Source: Hennigella sp045598825 (lineage in GTDB: Bacteria > Bacillota_I > Bacilli_A > Mycoplasmatales > Mycoplasmoidaceae). From it: a stretch of DNA of 64,000 nt. Location: the NCBI GenBank assembly GCA_045598825.1, contig JAZRUX010000010.1:14260-78259 (forward strand), in the 5' to 3' direction. The notes beneath the pieces are model-generated. The model worked only from the letters and a program-made list of their open reading frames with translations. It made no database searches and had not been told where the DNA came from. This document shows positions 35,345 through 45,345 of this stretch, piece after piece. Made by a program: the position numbers and the translations under genes. Position 1 is the stretch's first letter. Every line of letters starts with the position of its first letter.

Positions 35345-37039
35345 ATGAAAAAGAAATTTATATTACCTACATTAATTACAACAACAGTGGGTGGTTTTTT
35401 TATACCTCTTGTTGCTTGCAATAGAACTCCATTTATTGGTGAAGATGCAAAAATAGCTATTGAAGAGTTTGCTGGGAACGTTGAATCAGGTATACCTGGT
35501 ATTGTCTCGATACCAAGACCGAGCAACCATTGTGATGGCATTGCCAAATATATTAAGCAAAGAATTGAAATAATTGCTCCAGAAATTGGTGATATCACTA
35601 TTGATGATTATAATTCTATTTGATTTACAATTCCTCCATCACTTGGCTGTGAAAATTGAACTCCTATTATTATTCAAGGACACACAGATATTGTTTCAGC
35701 AGGGCAAACAGAGGAAGAATCGTTAACTGATCCCATCATTCCCGAAATTGAAGGAAATATTATGCATTCCAAAGACTATAAAACTTCTTTGGGTGCAGAT
35801 AATGGTATTGGGTTGGGAATGATTCTTACAATAGTAAGACAACGTAACGATTTTGATCACGGCCCTATTAGATGCATCTGTACGGCTGACGAAGAAATTG
35901 GTTTGATTGGAGCAGAACACATAAGTGTTGATGCACTTAAATATAACAATAACTTCATTCCTTATTTATTAAATGAGGATAATGAAAAGGAAAATACAGC
36001 CTATCGTTCGTGTTCAGGAAACTTTTTAGATAAGTATTACCGCAATTATGCTTATCTGCAAAACGAAGAAGAAGAACCGTTACAATATGCTATTGAAATT
36101 TCCCTTGATGGTTTGCACGGCGGACACAGTGGAATTGATATTGTTGATAATTATGCCAATGCTGATAGATTAATCTTTGAATTTTTAAATTATCTCGTCA
36201 ATGAAAAAAAACATAATGTTCAAATTATTGAATATAACCATGAAAAGGTTATTGAAGGTCAAACGGTTGATATTAAATGACAAACAAATCAATTAATTCA
36301 AAATGGTCACGTCATATTTTTAACAAATGTGACTATTGACGACATAAAATCATTGTTTAACGAAGAAAAAGAAATTTGAAAAAATTTATATAACGAACAA
36401 TTTGATAATATACAGGTGGCAATCACAAATTATCAATTTAAAGAAAAAATTAATCACTTTATTCACAAAAACGATAGTAAAGATTTAATATCCTTCATTG
36501 GATCAAACCATAATTGTCACGCTTGTACTAGTGGGATGTATTATGGGGTATTTGAATTTTTTGAAGGTGAAAAAAGGCCAAAAGCCAGTGCTAATGTTGG
36601 TCCAATAAATATTGAAGATAAACATACAATTACATTTTTTGAATGTCAAGACCTAGTTAGATCGGCTGTTGGTGGGACTCATGAATATGCGGTTGAAAAA
36701 CTAGAGAATGAATATAAAACAGCAGCTGAAGCGTGTGGCATCAACAATATAATCCATATGAGTGGTTACACTCCATGAGTATCTCCTGAAAATAACCCTT
36801 TTATGGAAATGATAGTTGATGCTTATAATCAACATAATATTCCTGTAGAAATAATTGATACTTTAGGTGGTGTTGAACCGGCATGATTCACTTCTCAAAA
36901 CCATAACCCAGACTTGTTGTGTTCATGTATTGGTCCAACAATAGAAAATTGTCATACTCAACAAGAGACATTGCATTTGGATACAATACAAACTTGTATC
37001 GATGTAACAAAAACCATCTTGTCTAAAATGAAAATATAG
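35345..37039 (+). CDS. Lipoprotein M20C-type dipeptidase (PepD-like), 564 aa
   Basis: Signal MKKKFILPTL and a lipobox-like LVAC (about residues 22-25) place it on the membrane surface. The mature part shows M20 metal-site motifs: 'IQGHTDIVSAG' (HxD), 'SLGADNGIGLGM' (Asp), 'TADEEIGLIGAE' (Glu-Glu), 'LLNEDNE' (Asp) and 'DGLHGGHSG' in the dimerisation region. The closest family is aminoacyl-histidine dipeptidase PepD, which is normally cytoplasmic. It probably trims peptides outside the cell for uptake. A relative with 571 residues is encoded at 42125-43840. Several Trp are TGA. Confidence 0.88.
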
Positions 37040-37055
37040 GTTTCCTATATTCTTT
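37033..37055 (+). terminator. Terminator of the M20C lipoprotein gene
   Basis: Stem aatatagg / cctatatt with loop ttt, then ctttt. The stop codon lies in the 5' arm. Confidence 0.55.
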
Positions 37056-37198
37056 TGCTTAGCAATATCATATAGTAAGGTTGTTTATTTAAAACCTACC
37101 ATTTATTTTGAGGTTTGGTTGATGAGAATCAATTAGAACGACAATATTTTTGTATTATAAAAGTGTTTTATATTGACTCAATATACCTAAAAAGTTTT
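37056..37198. other. Convergent intergenic region with a 17-bp inverted repeat
   Basis: This gap between the dipeptidase and mutM has no credible gene. It contains the perfect inverted repeat TATATTGA-C-TCAATATA at 37169-37185 and smaller pairings (aaacct/aggttt; ttgat/atcaa). Being 3' to both genes it is not a promoter; it may terminate or stabilise mutM mRNA. I see no tRNA. Confidence 0.4.
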
Positions 37199-38023
37199 TT
37201 ATTTTGCTTGACATTTTGGACAATAGCATGTGCCTCTACCATTTAACATAATCTTCTTAATGGTTGCACCACATACTTTACATTTTTGTCCTTGTCGTTC
37301 ATATACCATTAAATGATTTTGAAAGCTACCGGAATGATTTTTAGCAAACTTAAATGTAAAAACTGTTGTTCCTTGATGTTTAATCGATTGATCCATTATT
37401 TTTTTACATGAATCAATAATATATTGGCAATCTAATTTGCTAAGTTGTTTTGCTGGTCTCTTGGGATTGATTCTGCATGCAAAACAAATTTCTGCAGCAT
37501 ATATATTACCAATTCCAGAAATAATTGATTGATCAAGTAGGGTGGTTTTAATTGCTTGTGATTTATTATTAAATTTATCTAAAAGATAATTTGGTGTTAA
37601 TCTTTTATCCCATGGTTCATAACCTTGACTGGTAATTTCGCGAGACTTTTGAAAACTTTCTTTATCTATATAAATATTTAATTGTCCGAATTTTCTTGAA
37701 TCAGTATAAACTAACTTTTTTTTGCCTAAAATAATTTCAACACATTGAAATGGTTCTATTGGGTCAACTTTATTTAAATAATAAACTTTTCCTTCCATTC
37801 TTAGATGAATAGTTAGAAATTTGTTGTGGCTAAATTCTAGGTAAATTAACTTTCCTAAAGTTTTAATATTTTTAATTGTTTCATTTAGTAAAAATTGTTG
37901 AAACTTTTTACTACTGCAATTTCTAATTACTCGTGAATCAGTAAAATTAATACCAGTTACTTTGTGTCCTATTGCTGGCTTTAATGTTTGTACTATTGTT
38001 CTAACTTCAGGGAGTTCAGGCAT
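37199..38023 (-). CDS. mutM: Formamidopyrimidine-DNA glycosylase (Fpg/MutM)
   Basis: 274 residues. The catalytic start PELPEV (Pro and Glu after Met), 'LGKLIYLEF' with the conserved Lys, the helix-two-turn-helix 'SIISGIGNIYAAEICF' and the C-terminal zinc finger CKVC...CPKC are all present. It excises oxidised purines such as 8-oxoguanine and cleaves the strand at the lesion. It overlaps the coaD stop by one base, giving a coaD-mutM operon. Confidence 0.96.
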   Translation of the reverse strand: MPELPEVRTIVQTLKPAIGHKVTGINFTDSRVIRNCSSKKFQQFLLNETIKNIKTLGKLIYLEFSHNKFLTIHLRMEGKVYYLNKVDPIEPFQCVEIILGKKKLVYTDSRKFGQLNIYIDKESFQKSREITSQGYEPWDKRLTPNYLLDKFNNKSQAIKTTLLDQSIISGIGNIYAAEICFACRINPKRPAKQLSKLDCQYIIDSCKKIMDQSIKHQGTTVFTFKFAKNHSGSFQNHLMVYERQGQKCKVCGATIKKIMLNGRGTCYCPKCQAK

Positions 38024-38460
38024 TATTTTCTCTTCTTCACATCATTTAAATATCTAATAGCTGTAGATGAGAGATTAACCAATTCATCTTTTGGCAGCAT
38101 CAATAATGTTTCAACTTTGTTGTTTAAGCTATGGTTAGCTTTAGCCATATCTATCTCATACACAGCATCATTATCATCTCTAATACTACGAACAATAACT
38201 GAGATATTGTGGTCTTTAGCAAACTTAACAGTTAAACCTTTATTACCTGTTACAATAACATTGCTTAAATGAAGTTTAGCAACAACTTTTTTTGCTCGTT
38301 CTAATCTAACCTTGCAACTTGTCGATTGTGGTTTGTAATCATTAATAGAAACGACAACATAAAATTTGTTAAATAGCTTGCTTGCTCTTTTAATAATATC
38401 TAAATGACCTTTATGTATTGGATTGAATGATCCGGGGAACATTGCGTTTACTTTAGTCAT
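38023..38460 (-). CDS. coaD: Phosphopantetheine adenylyltransferase CoaD
   Basis: 145 residues. 'MFPGSFNPIHKGHLDIIKRA' holds the HxGH nucleotidyl-transfer motif, and 'VIVRSIRDDNDAVYEIDMAKANHSL' is the family's substrate-binding segment. It makes dephospho-CoA from 4'-phosphopantetheine and ATP. It is transcribed away from pduL across a 72-bp divergent region that holds a perfect inverted repeat. Confidence 0.95.
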   Translation of the reverse strand: MTKVNAMFPGSFNPIHKGHLDIIKRASKLFNKFYVVVSINDYKPQSTSCKVRLERAKKVVAKLHLSNVIVTGNKGLTVKFAKDHNISVIVRSIRDDNDAVYEIDMAKANHSLNNKVETLLMLPKDELVNLSSTAIRYLNDVKKRK

Positions 38461-38469
38461 AAATTAGCC

Positions 38470-38495
38470 TAATAATATATTTTAATATATTATTA
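38470..38495. promoter_or_regulatory. Inverted repeat between divergent coaD and pduL
   Basis: Perfect 11-bp arms (taataatatat / atatattatta) with a 4-nt centre. It lies 10 nt upstream of coaD and about 38 nt upstream of pduL, where -10 elements of both genes are expected. It may be simply a symmetric AT-rich promoter, or an operator. Confidence 0.4.
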
Positions 38496-38532
38496 GAATA
38501 TGTTAAAATTATTATTAATAGGAGAATAAAAA

Positions 38533-39126
38533 ATGAAAGAATTTATTGTTGAAACTAGTGCTAGACATGTTCATGTTACACAAGAAACATTAGAAAAACT
38601 TTGTGGTGTTGGTTTTAAATTAGAAGTTAAAAAAGAATTACTACAACCAGGCGAATTTTTAAGTGGAACGAAAGTTGATTTGGTTGGACCAGTCAATCCT
38701 AAAACTGGAAAAAACACTATGTTAAAGGGTGTTTCAATTCTTGGGCCAGTTAGAAACCACAACCAGGTTGAAGTTTCTGCAACTGATGCAAGAAGTTTAA
38801 AAGCGCCTGTTGTTATTAGAGAATCAGGACATATTGAGAGTTCTGCTCCAATTACCATTGTTGGTCCTGCTGGACAAGTTGAACTTAAAGAAGGCTTAAT
38901 TGTTGCTAAACGTCACATTCACATGACACCAGCTGATGCCCAAGAAATGGGTGTTAACAATGGTGACATTGTAAATGTTGAAGTTAACACAAAAGATCGT
39001 AAGCTTATCTTTGGTGATACAGTAGTTAGAGTAAAAGATACTTATAAACTAGCTATGCACATTGATACTGATGAATCAAATGCTGCTAACTGTTCTGGCC
39101 AAGTAATGGGTCACATTGTTAAATAA
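38533..39126 (+). CDS. pduL: PduL-type phosphotransacylase (phosphate acetyl/propanoyltransferase)
   Basis: 197 residues. The duplicated beta-barrel motifs are clear: 'ETSARHVHVTQETLEKL' and 'VAKRHIHMTPADAQEMGV', which carry the zinc-binding His residues, and 'GPVRNHNQVEVSATDA'. The enzyme exchanges acyl groups between CoA and phosphate; acetyl-CoA to acetyl phosphate, feeding acetate kinase ATP production, is the likely use. There are no microcompartment genes around it, so this is the housekeeping type. A GGAG ribosome site precedes the start. Confidence 0.93.
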   Translation: MKEFIVETSARHVHVTQETLEKLCGVGFKLEVKKELLQPGEFLSGTKVDLVGPVNPKTGKNTMLKGVSILGPVRNHNQVEVSATDARSLKAPVVIRESGHIESSAPITIVGPAGQVELKEGLIVAKRHIHMTPADAQEMGVNNGDIVNVEVNTKDRKLIFGDTVVRVKDTYKLAMHIDTDESNAANCSGQVMGHIVK

Positions 39127-39132
39127 GAAATT

Positions 39133-39158
39133 AACAGGATATAAATCCTGTTTTTTTA
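39133..39158 (+). terminator. Terminator of pduL
   Basis: Stem aacaggat / atcctgtt with loop ataa, then a run of T. Confidence 0.8.
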
Positions 39159-39217
39159 TTCTTGTTATTATTTTTTTATGGTTATATAATTACAACCTAA
39201 AGAAAGAAGGAAAACAA

Positions 39218-39970
39218 ATGAACAAAATTTCAAAAATTTTATTACCATTAGGTACATTAATTACAACCACAGCTACTGTAACTCCACTAATTTCATGTGG
39301 AAGTGATGGAGTTGATTTGTTAAATTACTCGCCAGATCAAAAAACATTACATAAAGCAGAAGCATTAACGGCTGATCAAGCAACTGAAGCTTTATTTGGT
39401 GGTGAAAAAAGTCAAGCTATTAATTTAGTAAAACAAGATATTCTTACTTACCTAAGTTGAGAATTAGGTAATGAAATTGATTTGGCTTTAATTTTAGCGG
39501 GTGTTGACTGGGTTGGTCATGTTAGACAAGCTACTGCTAAATTAACTAATTTAGATTTAGAATATGATGATAATGCTCATAAGGCATATTTAAGTGGAAA
39601 GATTGAGCTTAAGGCTGTTTGTTCTATGATTAGCCCAGTAGATCATACACAACACATTGGTATATACACACTTGAGACATATCATGATATTAAAAAATTA
39701 CCATACCATATGGTATATACTAAACCTCTAGAAACAGTTGATTGAACTTATTGAACATCATACTTTGATCAAAACGAATTAAAATCAGATAAAAACTGAA
39801 CTGTTGATTTTGGTTACCATGCAGAATCACAATATTTTAGTGATTATCGAGAAGATCCAGTTGATGAAAGCTTTGCTTGCAGATTTGATAATATTGATGA
39901 TGCAAAATTCCAAGCTTTAACTCTTGTTCGTTGATGATCATATCATTTAATTAACGTAACAAAAGCATAA
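39218..39970 (+). CDS. Putative lipoprotein, 250 aa
   Basis: Starts MNKISKILLPLG after an AGAAGGA ribosome site; the lipobox is LISC (about residues 24-27). The mature protein is acidic and aromatic-rich, with several TGA=Trp codons near the C-terminus. No family is recognised. It stands alone between two terminators. Confidence 0.8.
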
Positions 39971-39994
39971 GATTGCTAAGGTTTATACAAACAA

Positions 39995-40018
39995 AAAAAG
40001 AGGATTATTCCTCTTTTT
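39995..40018. terminator. Bidirectional terminator
   Basis: Stem aaaaagagga / tcctcttttt with loop ttat between the convergent lipoprotein and DUF1846 genes. The DUF1846 stop codon lies in the loop. Confidence 0.8.
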
Positions 40019-41501
40019 CTTTTTCAATTCTTGAAGTTGATATGTATGAACATGCTTGTTCTGTTATATTAACTCCAAGTTTTTTAAATACTAGTTGTTC
40101 TGCTTGCATTAAAATACAGCTAGCGTGTGCTTCGGTACCTCTTAATAAAGGTAGTTGTTTTAGAGCAATGGCGGCTAGTGGGTTTGTTAGTGATTGAATT
40201 GCCAAAGCAATTAGTGCTTCAGATGAATTTAATCTACCACGATATCCAAATGAATCGTGTTTCATTTTTTTAATTGGATCAAGAACGTATGGAGACATTA
40301 AGTAAATATTATCTTTTATGTTTCCTAATGTTTTAAGAGCATTAATAATAGCTGCAGCTGAAGCGGTTAAATCTTTAGATTTCTTTCCGGTTACTATCAC
40401 ACCACGTCTAAGTTCAATTGCAACTGTATGTGTTTTCACTTTTTGTTGTTTTTCTAAACAGGCCTTTACACAAACTCTATCTTCAGCTTTAACGCCTGAG
40501 TCGTGCATCAAATATTCAGCTTTAGTTACAATCGCATCATCATATTTTCCTAAGAAAACATCCTTCAATGCTCCGTAATAACGACGAACAATTTCTTTCT
40601 TGGCTGCAGTTTGACAAATACGATCATTTTCAATTGCAAAACCAACCATATTAACTCCCATGTCGGTAGGAGAATGGTATGGACTTCGTCCATATAATTG
40701 TTCAAAGATTGCTTTTAATAATGGAAAACTAGCAATGTCTCTATTGTAATTTGTTGCAGTTTCCTTATAGTGTTCTAAATGGAATGGGTCAATCATATTA
40801 CCATCATTTAATTCTAATGTTGCTGCCTCATAAGCAATATTGACTGGATGCTTAAGAGGTAGATTCCAAATTGGAAATGTTTCGTATTTAGCATATCCTG
40901 CTTTCTTTCCTCTTAAATGTGCATGATATAGTTGACTTAAACATGTTGCCATCTTGCCAGAGCCAGGCCCCGGAGCAGTAACAATAACTAGTTTACGTCG
41001 TGTTTCAACATATTCATTTCTGCCTAAACCTTCCTTTGATAAAATCTTGGGAAGATCTTTTGGATATCCATCAATCTTATAGTGTTTGTATACTTTAACA
41101 TTAAGATTTCTAAGCAATCGTACAAACTCTTTAATGTTTGGTGATTCCTCATACATTGAAATAACAACACCACAAATTGGAATGCCAATTGTAGAATACA
41201 CACCAATTAGTCTTTCAACTTCTGCTTGGTATGATAAATTAGAGTCAACTCTAACTTTATTATTAATAAGGTCTTGGGCATTTACAGTAATGATAACTTC
41301 TGCGTCTTTTTTAAATTGTAATAATAATTGTAATTTTGCATCACTATCAAATCCTGGTAACACTCTAGCTGCATGCATGTCATCTACTAATTTGCCACCA
41401 AATTCTAGATAAAGTTTAGAATCAAATTTTCTTACTCTATCTAAAATTGCTTTCTTTTGTATCTTTAAATACTTTTTTGTGTCAAAACCTGGTTTCTTCA
41501 T
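40005..41501 (-). CDS. DUF1846 family protein, 498 aa
   Basis: Length and segments such as 'MKKPGFDTKKYLKIQKKAILDRV', 'APGPGSGKMATCLSQLYHAH', 'KYETFPIWNLPLKHPVNIAYEAATLEL' and 'YHSPTDMGVNMVGFAIEND' match the widespread, functionally uncharacterised DUF1846 family of Firmicutes. 'GPGSGKMA' resembles a P-loop. Cytoplasmic, with no membrane segment. Convergent with the preceding lipoprotein. Confidence 0.88.
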   Translation of the reverse strand: MKKPGFDTKKYLKIQKKAILDRVRKFDSKLYLEFGGKLVDDMHAARVLPGFDSDAKLQLLLQFKKDAEVIITVNAQDLINNKVRVDSNLSYQAEVERLIGVYSTIGIPICGVVISMYEESPNIKEFVRLLRNLNVKVYKHYKIDGYPKDLPKILSKEGLGRNEYVETRRKLVIVTAPGPGSGKMATCLSQLYHAHLRGKKAGYAKYETFPIWNLPLKHPVNIAYEAATLELNDGNMIDPFHLEHYKETATNYNRDIASFPLLKAIFEQLYGRSPYHSPTDMGVNMVGFAIENDRICQTAAKKEIVRRYYGALKDVFLGKYDDAIVTKAEYLMHDSGVKAEDRVCVKACLEKQQKVKTHTVAIELRRGVIVTGKKSKDLTASAAAIINALKTLGNIKDNIYLMSPYVLDPIKKMKHDSFGYRGRLNSSEALIALAIQSLTNPLAAIALKQLPLLRGTEAHASCILMQAEQLVFKKLGVNITEQACSYISTSRIEKEKEE

Positions 41502-41544
41502 ATCTCTAATATAATAATCTTATATTATTATATTGATTAAAAAT

Positions 41545-42132
41545 ATGAAAATTTTGTCTTCTAACATAAAAACTTCATACACCATTAAAAAATCAAAATT
41601 TCTATGTTTTGGTTATATTGTTAAATCGAAAGAAGAAGTTAAGGATATTTTAAATATTTTAAAAAAAGAATATTCTGATGCAACTCATGTTTGTTACGCA
41701 TATATCCTAGATGATAAAACATATTATTTTTACGATGGTGGTGAACCATCAGGAACAGCCGGTAAACCTATCTATCGCGCCATTCAATCGCTTCAATTAA
41801 ATTACACGCTAGTGGTCGTTGTTAGATATTTTGGCGGAATTAAATTTGGTACAGGACCATTACAAAGCACATTTAATAAAGTTACTAAAGATACACTCTC
41901 GAGTAAAACATTTATTAAAGCACAAATGGTTGATATTATTAAAATACATTGTGATTTTAATAAACTTAAATCTATTGAACAAAAAATACATCATTTCATT
42001 TATTTAAAAAAATATGATAATGACGGTGCAATTTTATTATTAATTGATAATGAACAAACTAAAAGTTTGATTGTTAAATTAAAAATTAAGCCTTTAGAAA
42101 CATTAAAGCACCAATTAATAATAGTTAATTAA
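41545..42132 (+). CDS. IMPACT/YigZ family protein
   Basis: 195 residues. The N-terminal UPF0029 domain holds 'KKSKFLCFGYIVKSKEEV', 'DATHVCYAYILDD', 'YDGGEPSGTAGKPI' and 'VVVRYFGGIKFGTGPL', diagnostic for YigZ/YvyE. Eukaryotic IMPACT links to Gcn2 control; the bacterial role is unclear. I chose the ATG at 41545 rather than an upstream TTG. Its 3' end overlaps the convergent dipeptidase gene by 8 nt. Confidence 0.9.
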   Translation: MKILSSNIKTSYTIKKSKFLCFGYIVKSKEEVKDILNILKKEYSDATHVCYAYILDDKTYYFYDGGEPSGTAGKPIYRAIQSLQLNYTLVVVVRYFGGIKFGTGPLQSTFNKVTKDTLSSKTFIKAQMVDIIKIHCDFNKLKSIEQKIHHFIYLKKYDNDGAILLLIDNEQTKSLIVKLKIKPLETLKHQLIIVN

Positions 42133-43840
42133 AACTATTGATGTTGTAAATAATATACAAAACAGTTTGAATTATTTTCTTCAAGTCCTTTAAGTAAAGA
42201 GTTTCACGTTTGCTATGGCAATCAGTGATTGTTGGACCAATACTAATCATGTGTGATTCAATCCCTTGACTTTTATATGTCTGGAAAAAATATCCAGTTT
42301 CCAATCAACCATGTGTGTTAACTAATTTAACATTTGGTTCACCAGCATTTTTAAAACCTTCAATAGCGATTTGTCTTAACATATCATCTTGGGTTGTTTC
42401 TCAAGGTGGCGTTGCTGAAACATTTACAATTGTTGGATCAGTGCCCAATAACATTTCTTGCAAGAAATCGTCTGCTAATTGTTGACATTGTTTGCTAAGT
42501 TTGTCAGTCCAGCCAACATCAACACTTCTAATTAAATGTTCAAGTCTAAATTGTGGATGGCCTTCTTCTCCCGATTCAGACAAATTAAGAGTAAGACTTG
42601 AAAGGTTACAGCTTGTCTTTACTTCTTTTCTGTCTTCATCCAATCAATTGATTGGACCAAACATACACCAAGGTATTAAATCAAGAATGTTTCTTGATCC
42701 TGGAATAGTTAACCCTTTTTGAGATCTACTTGTAACGACTTCACATTTAATATCTATGTTTTTTTCTAATGGAAAGTTTTTAAGATATAAATCTTTTTCC
42801 ATATCTATAAGTTCATCTATTTCATTTGAAGACAAAGTTGTTGCAAAATTCGTTGTAGCAAAATTGGATATAGCATTATTACTATTTTTTGATTCCATAG
42901 ATATTAATGAAAAAGCTCCACCTTCTGATGGTGTACATGTCTTAATCCAATTGGTTAAATCACTAACTAATTTAATTGCACAAGCTCTATTTTCATTAAT
43001 GTCCATTGCTGAGTGCCCACCAAGCAAACCACTAACTGTAAGTTTATACTCAATTGTTCCCGCAGGAACGTTAGTCACAAAATCAGTATTTATTTTAGAA
43101 AGTTGCATAAAGATGTCTTTTGTTCCAGCAGCGGAAATAAGGATCTTGTCAAAAAAATCACCATCAAGATTTATCAAATGATTATATTTTAAACCATCAT
43201 ATGTTATCTTAGATGCACCAGAAATACCATCTTCTTCATCGGTTGTTATTACACATCTAATTGGTCCATGTTGAATAATAGTTGGATTTTTAGTTAATGA
43301 TAAAATAAAAGATAAAGATGCACCATTGTCCGCACCAAGTGATGTTTCATAGTCTTTTGTATGGATGGTATCACCATCAATTACTGGAATAATGGGTTGT
43401 GTTAGTTCTTTTCCTATAGCCACACCTTCTAACACCATATCCATATGAGCTTGCAAGACAACCCCTTGAGTTGTTTCACAACCTTCTGTTGGTGGTATAT
43501 CAAAATATAGATTACCACTACTGTTTTCTCTCCCATACTTTTCAGCGTAATAGTCGTCTTCAAAAAACTTATTTTTGCCATTTAGCTTAGATACATTGTC
43601 TACTTCACTATATCCAATATTTGAAAGAAACTCTTTTATGTGGTCGCAAATTTGTCTTGTTCCAAATGTTGGATGTGGATGTTTACAAATTTCTTGAAAT
43701 TCACTAATGGATTCATTAAACAAAACTTCTGTTTCGAGTAAGAATAGTGATTGATTAGAACAACTAGAAAGTGACACAAATGGCAACGCTGCTTGTGTCA
43801 TTAAAGGTAATAATGAACAAAAAGTTTTTTTAAAATGCAT
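42125..43840 (-). CDS. Lipoprotein M20C-type dipeptidase (PepD-like), second copy, 571 aa
   Basis: Signal MHFKKTFCSLLPLM and lipobox SLSSC (about residues 24-28). Metal-site motifs are well kept: 'LQAHMDMVLEG', 'SLGADNGASLSF', 'TTDEEDGISGAS', 'LINLDGDFFD' and 'GLLGGHSAMDINENRA'. The family hydrolyses Xaa-His and other dipeptides with zinc. Like the relative at 35345 it is surface-anchored, unlike typical PepD. The start codon overlaps the stop of the upstream deoxynucleoside kinase by one base. Confidence 0.9.
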
Positions 43841-44562
43841 TATTTAATTATCTTTCTGGTTCTTAATATCTTATCGATAATTTTCATTTCTTCATCTACT
43901 GTTTTATCAGCTACATCGATAACAACATAAGGAATACGATAAGCAGCGCACACTGATGTTAAGTATTCAATATAACCTTTATTTAATAAACGAAAATATG
44001 TTTCGTTCTTTTTAAAATTCTTTATTTCAACAGATCTATTTCTTTTATAAAGTCTTTCTAAAAATTTATCTCAGTCTAATTTAAGAATGATATATAGTTT
44101 TGGTGTTCCTATTTCGTAAACAAGTTGATTAACTTGATCTCTCCACAATTTTTCATAATATTCGTAAACGGTTGGTTGATCAAGCATATTGTGAAAGGCA
44201 AACAGTCGATCTTCAAAAATTGTTCTATCAAAAACCTTTACAGCTGGATTTTTAGAGGTTTTAATACAGTTTTTATATCTTTGAAATCTATTTAATAAAA
44301 ATTGAAGTTGACAAACAGATTCAGCTATTTGCTCTCGTTGATACATTTTGTCCAACAAAATATTCATTAAATCGTTTGGATCATTACTTAATTCATAAAC
44401 CGCTTCAAAACCATAGTCTTTTACTATTCTTTCCACGATAGTTGATTTTCCTGCAGATATCATTCCACCAACAGCAATAGCATTGGCTTCAACTTGCTTT
44501 TTATAATTATGTAAAACACATCTGGTCTTAAAACGCTTATTATAATCTTTAGGTACTTTCAT
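43840..44562 (-). CDS. Deoxynucleoside kinase (deoxyadenosine/deoxyguanosine kinase type)
   Basis: 240 residues. The P-loop 'VGGMISAGKST' and the 'DRTIFEDRLF' motif (the DRS-like motif) mark the dNK family of Firmicutes and mycoplasmas, and an Arg-rich lid-like segment follows near residue 175 ('ERLYKRNRSVE'). It phosphorylates deoxynucleosides for dNTP synthesis. Substrate choice (dA, dG, dC) cannot be read from the sequence. It may be co-transcribed with the M20C gene downstream. Confidence 0.9.
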
Positions 44563-44592
44563 ACTTAAAATTATAATAATTTTAAGTAAATA

Positions 44593-45204
44593 TTAAAGAG
44601 ATTTAGCTTTTTCTAAATCTTCTCTGAAGGTTATTTTAAAATTTTTATTCTTGTTAGATGAAAGAATAAAATTACATTTTTTTGGTTTTAAATTTAAATA
44701 AGTGAATAAATCTTGGCCAAGTTGATTTTTTTGTGATTGTTTATATATTGAAAAATTACAAAATTGTGGGGTTTGAATGTTATATTTTCCTAGTCTCAGA
44801 TCTCTATTATTTTTCTTCCCTAAAAAACACAATGTTCCAAATGATGATTTGTGATTTATCACATTTAAAATATCTTGTGTCTGCACATTAATTCTTGCTG
44901 CATCATGAACAATAATTTTGTCTAATAGTTTGGGTGTTTGGATTGCTTTTAAACCACACTCAAATGATTCATTTCTTGTGCAACCACCAACCACTAATTT
45001 AACCTTAGAATTTAAGTTAGTAATTTTAGATAAATATTGTTTTGGAACAACTAAAATAATTTGTTTAATTTGACTAAAAACTTGGAATAATTCTAAGCTA
45101 TATTGATAAATTGGTTTCTTGTTGATTTTAAGAAAACATTTAGGTGTTTTGCAACCTAATCTTTTACCATCTCCAGCTGCTAGAATTATTGCATAATTTG
45201 CCAT
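44593..45204 (-). CDS. ispD: 2-C-methyl-D-erythritol 4-phosphate cytidylyltransferase IspD
   Basis: 203 residues, slightly short. The nucleotidyltransferase motif 'IILAAGDGKRLGCKTPKCFLKI', 'LVVGGCTRNESFECGL' and 'IVHDAARINV' are diagnostic. It couples CTP to MEP in the third step of the pathway. It lies 30 nt upstream of the deoxynucleoside kinase on the same strand and is divergent from rplK. Confidence 0.93.
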   Translation of the reverse strand: MANYAIILAAGDGKRLGCKTPKCFLKINKKPIYQYSLELFQVFSQIKQIILVVPKQYLSKITNLNSKVKLVVGGCTRNESFECGLKAIQTPKLLDKIIVHDAARINVQTQDILNVINHKSSFGTLCFLGKKNNRDLRLGKYNIQTPQFCNFSIYKQSQKNQLGQDLFTYLNLKPKKCNFILSSNKNKNFKITFREDLEKAKSL

Positions 45205-45240
45205 ATATATAATATTTTATACTTTTTAGGTATTTTCCTA

Positions 45241-45246
45241 TACAAT
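45241..45246 (+). promoter_or_regulatory. Putative -10 box for rplK-rplA
   Basis: TACAAT about 100 nt before the GTG start, leaving a structured leader. No convincing -35 element is visible. A TATAAT at 45208-45213 is an alternative. Confidence 0.35.
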
Positions 45247-45252
45247 TAAATA

Positions 45253-45317
45253 GCATAAATTCTTTTTATGCAAAATTAGCATGTGGGAGAGATTTAATCT
45301 TTTAGATCGCACCACGT
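45253..45317 (+). promoter_or_regulatory. Structured leader of the L11-L1 operon (possible L1 autoregulatory site)
   Basis: A hairpin gcataaa / tttatgc (45253-45271) is followed by a second one with arms atgtgg (45281-45286) and ccacgt (45312-45317). A GUGGGAG-type 5' arm followed by ACCAC and then the ribosome site is, as I recall, typical of rplK leaders in low-GC bacteria, where L1 represses its own operon. Binding by L1 is inference. Confidence 0.5.
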
Positions 45318-45345
45318 AGAGAACAACTTATAGGAGGTGTTGCTT

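Noticed and set aside
37056..37198. Possible tRNA or small RNA between the dipeptidase and mutM
   Set aside because: Only short hairpins and one palindrome; no cloverleaf, no TTCGANNC-type arm.
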